64,000 bases of DNA from Mercenaria mercenaria (taxonomy: Eukaryota; Mollusca; Bivalvia; Venerida; Veneridae), in assembly GCF_021730395.1 (NCBI RefSeq), contig NC_069378.1, forward strand, positions 42,421,001 to 42,485,000. Direction: 5' to 3'. The translations under genes and the position numbers were made by a program. The notes beneath the pieces are model-generated. The model saw only the letters and a list, made by a program, of their open reading frames with translations, did no database searches and was not told the DNA's origin. This document shows, in pieces, positions 60,424 to 64,000 of the stretch (its first letter is position 1; every line of letters begins with the position of its first letter).

Positions 60424-62476
60424 ATGCAGTTCATCAAATTAAACGTTTTGGTTTTATTTCTATTGGTATCAAGTGTTTCCAGTGAGCAAAAGGAAGAGTA
60501 GAGGGGAATAAGTGTACTTTCAACAACAGCAATATGGTCTGCGTCCAGGGCAGCTGACCATCTTGGTGTTAAATACATAAGCATGTTGAAAGCATACGAA
60601 AAAATAGATGTAAGTAATTATATATATACATATGAAGAAGGAATTTATATAATAAGTTGATTGTCTACCACGTGATAGGCTTGCTCTGAAAATCCAAATA
60701 CATGCATTTAACATAGAGGATATTTGTTTGATTCAGTGTAAAATTGAAATATCTTTCACGAGTGATCATCAGGTGCAATATTTCCACGAGTGCCATAGCC
60801 ATGAGTGAAAATGTAAGATAAGGTGTTCTTGGGTGAAAGATATATTCTTTGTAACAGAGTATTGGGAATAACTCCTAAAAACATGGTATGGGATTATGAA
60901 CCAGGAACAGTTCAATATCGTATCATTTTGTTCAGTAAGATTTTCTATAAAATGCGTGGGAATATCTGCGTTGTTTTATCACGTTGTCGTCATTTTCATT
61001 TGAATTACACGTTTTGGGACCGTAATACTTTTATGCTTTGCCATAGAACGCGCATTATATAAAAAGGTGTTTGAACAACGTGAGCTCGAGTATCATTTTG
61101 TAAAGAAATGTTTACACTCATGTTAAAACATCTCTACCAAGTGACAAGAATAGCCGTTGTATGCTAGAATGACGATTACAATATATTATATTGCGGAACT
61201 ATCTCTATATATCCATAAAAACAATCAGAGAATTTTTTCGTTTTAAATTTGTTTCAGTTTAAAATTTCTTCCATATAAGCAAAATGTCTTGGTCCTTTCG
61301 TTAAAGGTTTTAAGCTTTAGGATATGTGCTGTGAAAACATCACTCTTTACGAAACTAACTTTTGATGTACTGTACTAGTCCTTACGCCCGCTTAGCTCAA
61401 TAGGTAAGAGCGTTGGTCTACGGATCTCGGTGTCGCGAGTTCGATCCTCGGGCAGGGCGTATGTTCTCCGTGACTATTTGATAAACGACATTGTCTCTGC
61501 TATCATTAGTCCTCCACCTCTGATTCATGTGGGGAAGTTGGCAGTTACTTACGGAGAACAGGTTTGTACTGGTACAGAATCCAGGAACACTGGTTAGGTT
61601 AACTGCCCGCCGTTACATGACTGAAATACTGTTGAAAAACGGCGTTAAACCCAAAACAAACAAACAAACAAACAAACAAAAAGTCCTTTCGCTAAAAGTT
61701 TAGAATTTATGATAATGTTAGGTGATTTGCATACGAAACTAACTTTCATATGTCTATGCTATGTAAAGATTGATGCCCAATGATACATTCTGTTATTTGC
61801 ACTGAACATTTCATCGCATATGGAGCTAATTTGTTATCTCGTTTTCGTCCTTTCCTTGAAGTTTCCGTCGTTATGAAAATGTAAGTTATTTGCTACTAAA
61901 TCACCCTATTTGATATTTTCTGTATCTTCTTTTTATGATACTTAAATCATAAGATTTGTTCTTAAAACTTCATGGAAAAGAAAATGCTGATGCATATAAA
62001 ATCTTTATAGTACGTTAAATGATTGTCTATGAGGAAAGATTTCTACATATTTAGCTTATTTTTATTTCATGCATTTTAATATTTTTTGTGTTCATTTCAC
62101 AGACAGGCATAAACACATACTCCTATTGGGTATTCATCATGGCAGAGTCTATAGAAGGAGAGGTAAATATACATACTTCAAATTAGTACTTTCAGTTCAC
62201 AAAATAACCTACTGTTTTTCAGCGTCTTTACTGAGATTAAAAAATCCATTTTAATATCATTGCAAAACCAAAGGTTATACATCAGTTCAATAAGTTTTCT
62301 ACCAGCAATTATGGCAAGGCAGACATCAGAAGCTTATCTCAGGGATGCACGCCACTATTTCACTATATATTTGTTCGTTTTTCTTTCAGCCTCAAGAATG
62401 TCAGGGAAAAGTTTGGTGGTCAACTGAAGGTGGAGTGGAAGTTACCAGTGCAAGTTGCAGCCCTGTTGCATATTAA
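60424..62476 (+). pseudogene. Gene 7: cystatin-like member with nonsense codon in exon 1
   Basis: Exons are 60424-60609, 62103-62162 and 62390-62476. Exon 1 has the same 62-codon length and phase as gene 6. Its leader MQFIKLNVLVLFLLVSSVSS is intact. Codon 26 is TAG (60499-60501), exactly where every other member has the Trp of the GW motif; TGG to TAG is one base change. After it the frame stays open, with AADHLGVKYISMLKAYEK recognisable. Exon 2 encodes TGINTYSYWVFIMAESIEGE; exon 3 encodes PQECQGKVWW, a second Cys 19 residues on, ending CSPVAY. Splice sites are consistent (donors GTAAGT and GTAAAT). The full-length protein cannot be made from this allele without readthrough. It is the partner of gene 4. 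Confidence 0.82.
61384..61681 (+). mobile_element. tRNA-headed SINE, family C, full length, in gene 7 intron 1
   Basis: The head has TAGCTCAATAGGTAAGAGCG (A box) and GCGAGTTCGATCCTCG (B box). The body ends ACTGAAATACTGTTGAAAAA then GGCGTTAAACCC and a (CAAA)n tail. The target duplication AGTCCTT lies at 61377-61383 and 61682-61688. Its 3' domain is shared with family B although the heads differ. Unit 1 has no copy here. Confidence 0.88.
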
Positions 62477-64000
62477 ACATATGTTTATTGCTATGTCAAC
62501 ACGACAGGGCACTAAAATGATGACATTGGAATTGCAAAAGGTATTTTAAAACATATCTCTGAAATCATAGTTGAAAAGCAATATATGTAAATTGGTTAAT
62601 CATAATGAATATTCAGAACTGTATCGTTTCCTGATTTACTTATAGTTATTCTGAAATACTGTTGTTATCAAAGTTCTGATCAGAAGAAGATATATTACAT
62701 GTATAAATGGCAAGTTCACGTAACTTTAAACCGTGCTGATAATGCATTTTAATTATGAAATTATACATTTCTAGGACATACATGAATGCTAAATCAGCAT
62801 AGGGTGTTTTTTATATAGATTTCCATCAATGTTGTTGAATTAGACCAGAGTAAGTCACTGGGAGATTCTTCAGCCAAGTTTCATTCAACCGGCATCGTAT
62901 TGGAATGATAAGAAGAGAAATCTCAGCAAATAAATATATGCTATTCTTCTGTACAATTGATACTTTATTGCATAGATGAATAGTATCACAGTAAAATGAC
63001 TGTTTTAAACATTGAGACCATGTTTGCTATTTATACAAAAACAAAACTAAAGCTTTATTATATAATCCTATTAGCCTTTTAAATAAAGGCTAAAGTCAGT
63101 ATTGTCAAGGACGAGGGACGATGAACCTGATAACCGAAAAAGAGCGGTCCTATCCTAATGCATGCCAGGCTACATATGCAGGTTTGTCTTAAGTGTCGGA
63201 TGCTTAATACCCAATTCACTTAAATTATGCCAGACGAAGAACAGACCATTTCTAATGTTTCATCCAATATATTTGAAAAAGCTCTCAAATATGTATAGTC
63301 TGTATAGTTACGATAAGTTCATCAATGGCATAATTTCTGTTGTGTAACCTGCACCATTTATAAATGGCTGGTTAAGATCTAGATCTGCAATCATCGACAT
63401 ATGATACCACAATGACGAGCGATACTCATCTAAACTGTGCTAACAGCAAATATAAATGTGAGTTAAGTGAGAGACTCATATACCACTGCCCATGTATAAT
63501 AAATTTTATGCAATAAAGTTCATGTCATAAATTGCACCTTGAAAATGAATATTTTCCACATAATCAATGTTCTTCAAATATTTTTATTCAGCACTTGTAT
63601 AAATGAAAGCATAGGCTGCACCAGACCCTGTCCATATAAAAACCAAACGGTAGAATATTCATCCTGAATGCAGAATTAGATCACTACTAAAATAAATTCT
63701 AAACGAAGATCCGTTGGAAGCAGAGAATGCAACCAAGCAAAATAATAGTAGACTCGGTTTGACAGGGTCTATTCATGAGAGGTAATGGAATATGTAACAC
63801 CTCTCACGCCCCCTGGCAACGGGTTAAGCGGAATTCTATTACAGTGATTTTGAATAGACTCCATGATCCCTAAGGGCCAGAAAATATAATAACAACACTG
63901 AATTTAAGTACGAAAAAACTTATTACAGCCGCCACAAGGCACTTAAAGGTTGTTGTTGTGATAGTAAATAAAATCTGTATACAGATCCTTTGAAAGTAGA
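62477..64000. other. Gene 7 3' flank to window end
   Basis: The conserved 3' block is at about 62485-62570. Colinearity with unit 1 runs to about 63605. The rest (63606-63900) is the distal 3' family block also found at 28400 and 54370. No gene was seen. Confidence 0.45.

Larger units (their letters stand above)
38457..63605. repeat. Segmental tandem duplication, unit 2 (genes 5, 6, 7)
   Basis: Second copy of the block at 9750-36655, in the same order and strand. Beyond about 63605 unit 2 continues into a family 3' block (also at 28400 and 54370), while unit 1 turns into the mariner-containing spacer. The unit 2 right edge may therefore lie outside the window. Confidence 0.85.

Noticed and set aside
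60231-60584. 117-codon minus-strand frame
   Set aside because: Antisense shadow of gene 7 exon 1 and its promoter.
61384-61460. Possible functional tRNA gene
   Set aside because: The cloverleaf-like head continues into a SINE body with an A-rich tail and target duplication, so it is a SINE head.
1-64000. Retroviral, LTR or Polinton-type elements
   Set aside because: Looked for reverse transcriptase, integrase and capsid-like frames and for long direct repeats; none seen. The long direct repeats are the segmental duplication.

Overview
This is an AT-rich eukaryotic window (roughly one third G+C by eye) with short exons, GT-AG introns, abundant foldback elements and tRNA-headed SINEs. The repeat complement resembles what I remember from bivalve molluscs, venerid clams in particular. 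That assignment is recollection, not a search result. No bacterial-type operons, rRNA genes, CRISPR arrays or LTR/retroviral elements were seen.

The coding content is one family of small secreted proteins, all on the + strand, each with three exons: exon 1 (signal peptide, GW motif, amphipathic helix), exon 2 (always exactly 20 codons, phase 0 on both sides) and exon 3 (starting 3 codons before a Cys-x(17-20)-Cys hairpin). Seven members are present. Gene 1 (3074-7977) is the most divergent and looks whole. Gene 2 (15035-16918), gene 5 (43280-45867) and gene 6 (50912-52850) look whole, at 110, 114 and 113 aa. Gene 3 (24819-27095) has a frame-disrupted exon 1. Gene 4 (35108-35479) has only exons 2-3. 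Gene 7 (60424-62476) has a stop in place of an invariant Trp. The exon layout, a VPG motif in exon 2 where cystatins carry QxVxG, and the Trp-containing two-Cys C-terminal hairpin make a divergent cystatin-like fold my best guess. Function is unproven.

Layout: 1-3073 is flank with one foldback element; 3074-7977 is gene 1, its large intron filled by transposons; 7978-9750 is spacer with a 197-bp hairpin element. From about 9750 to 36655 (unit 1: genes 2, 3, 4) and from about 38457 to 63605 (unit 2: genes 5, 6, 7) the sequence is a colinear tandem segmental duplication offset by 27-28.7 kb. The units are joined by a spacer holding a mariner relic, a SINE and another piece of the family 5' flank. 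Within each unit the three genes and their flanks are themselves older duplicates of an approximately 10-kb gene-plus-flank module. The units have since diverged by SINE, MITE and hAT-like insertions and by deletions, which gives filled/empty-site comparisons that define element ends and target duplications.

Between the paired genes most codon changes alter the amino acid (gene 2 versus 5: about 30 replacement to 6 silent), while Cys, Trp and the exon frame are kept. The window therefore looks like a birth-and-death cluster of fast-evolving secreted, probably defence- or protease-related, proteins.
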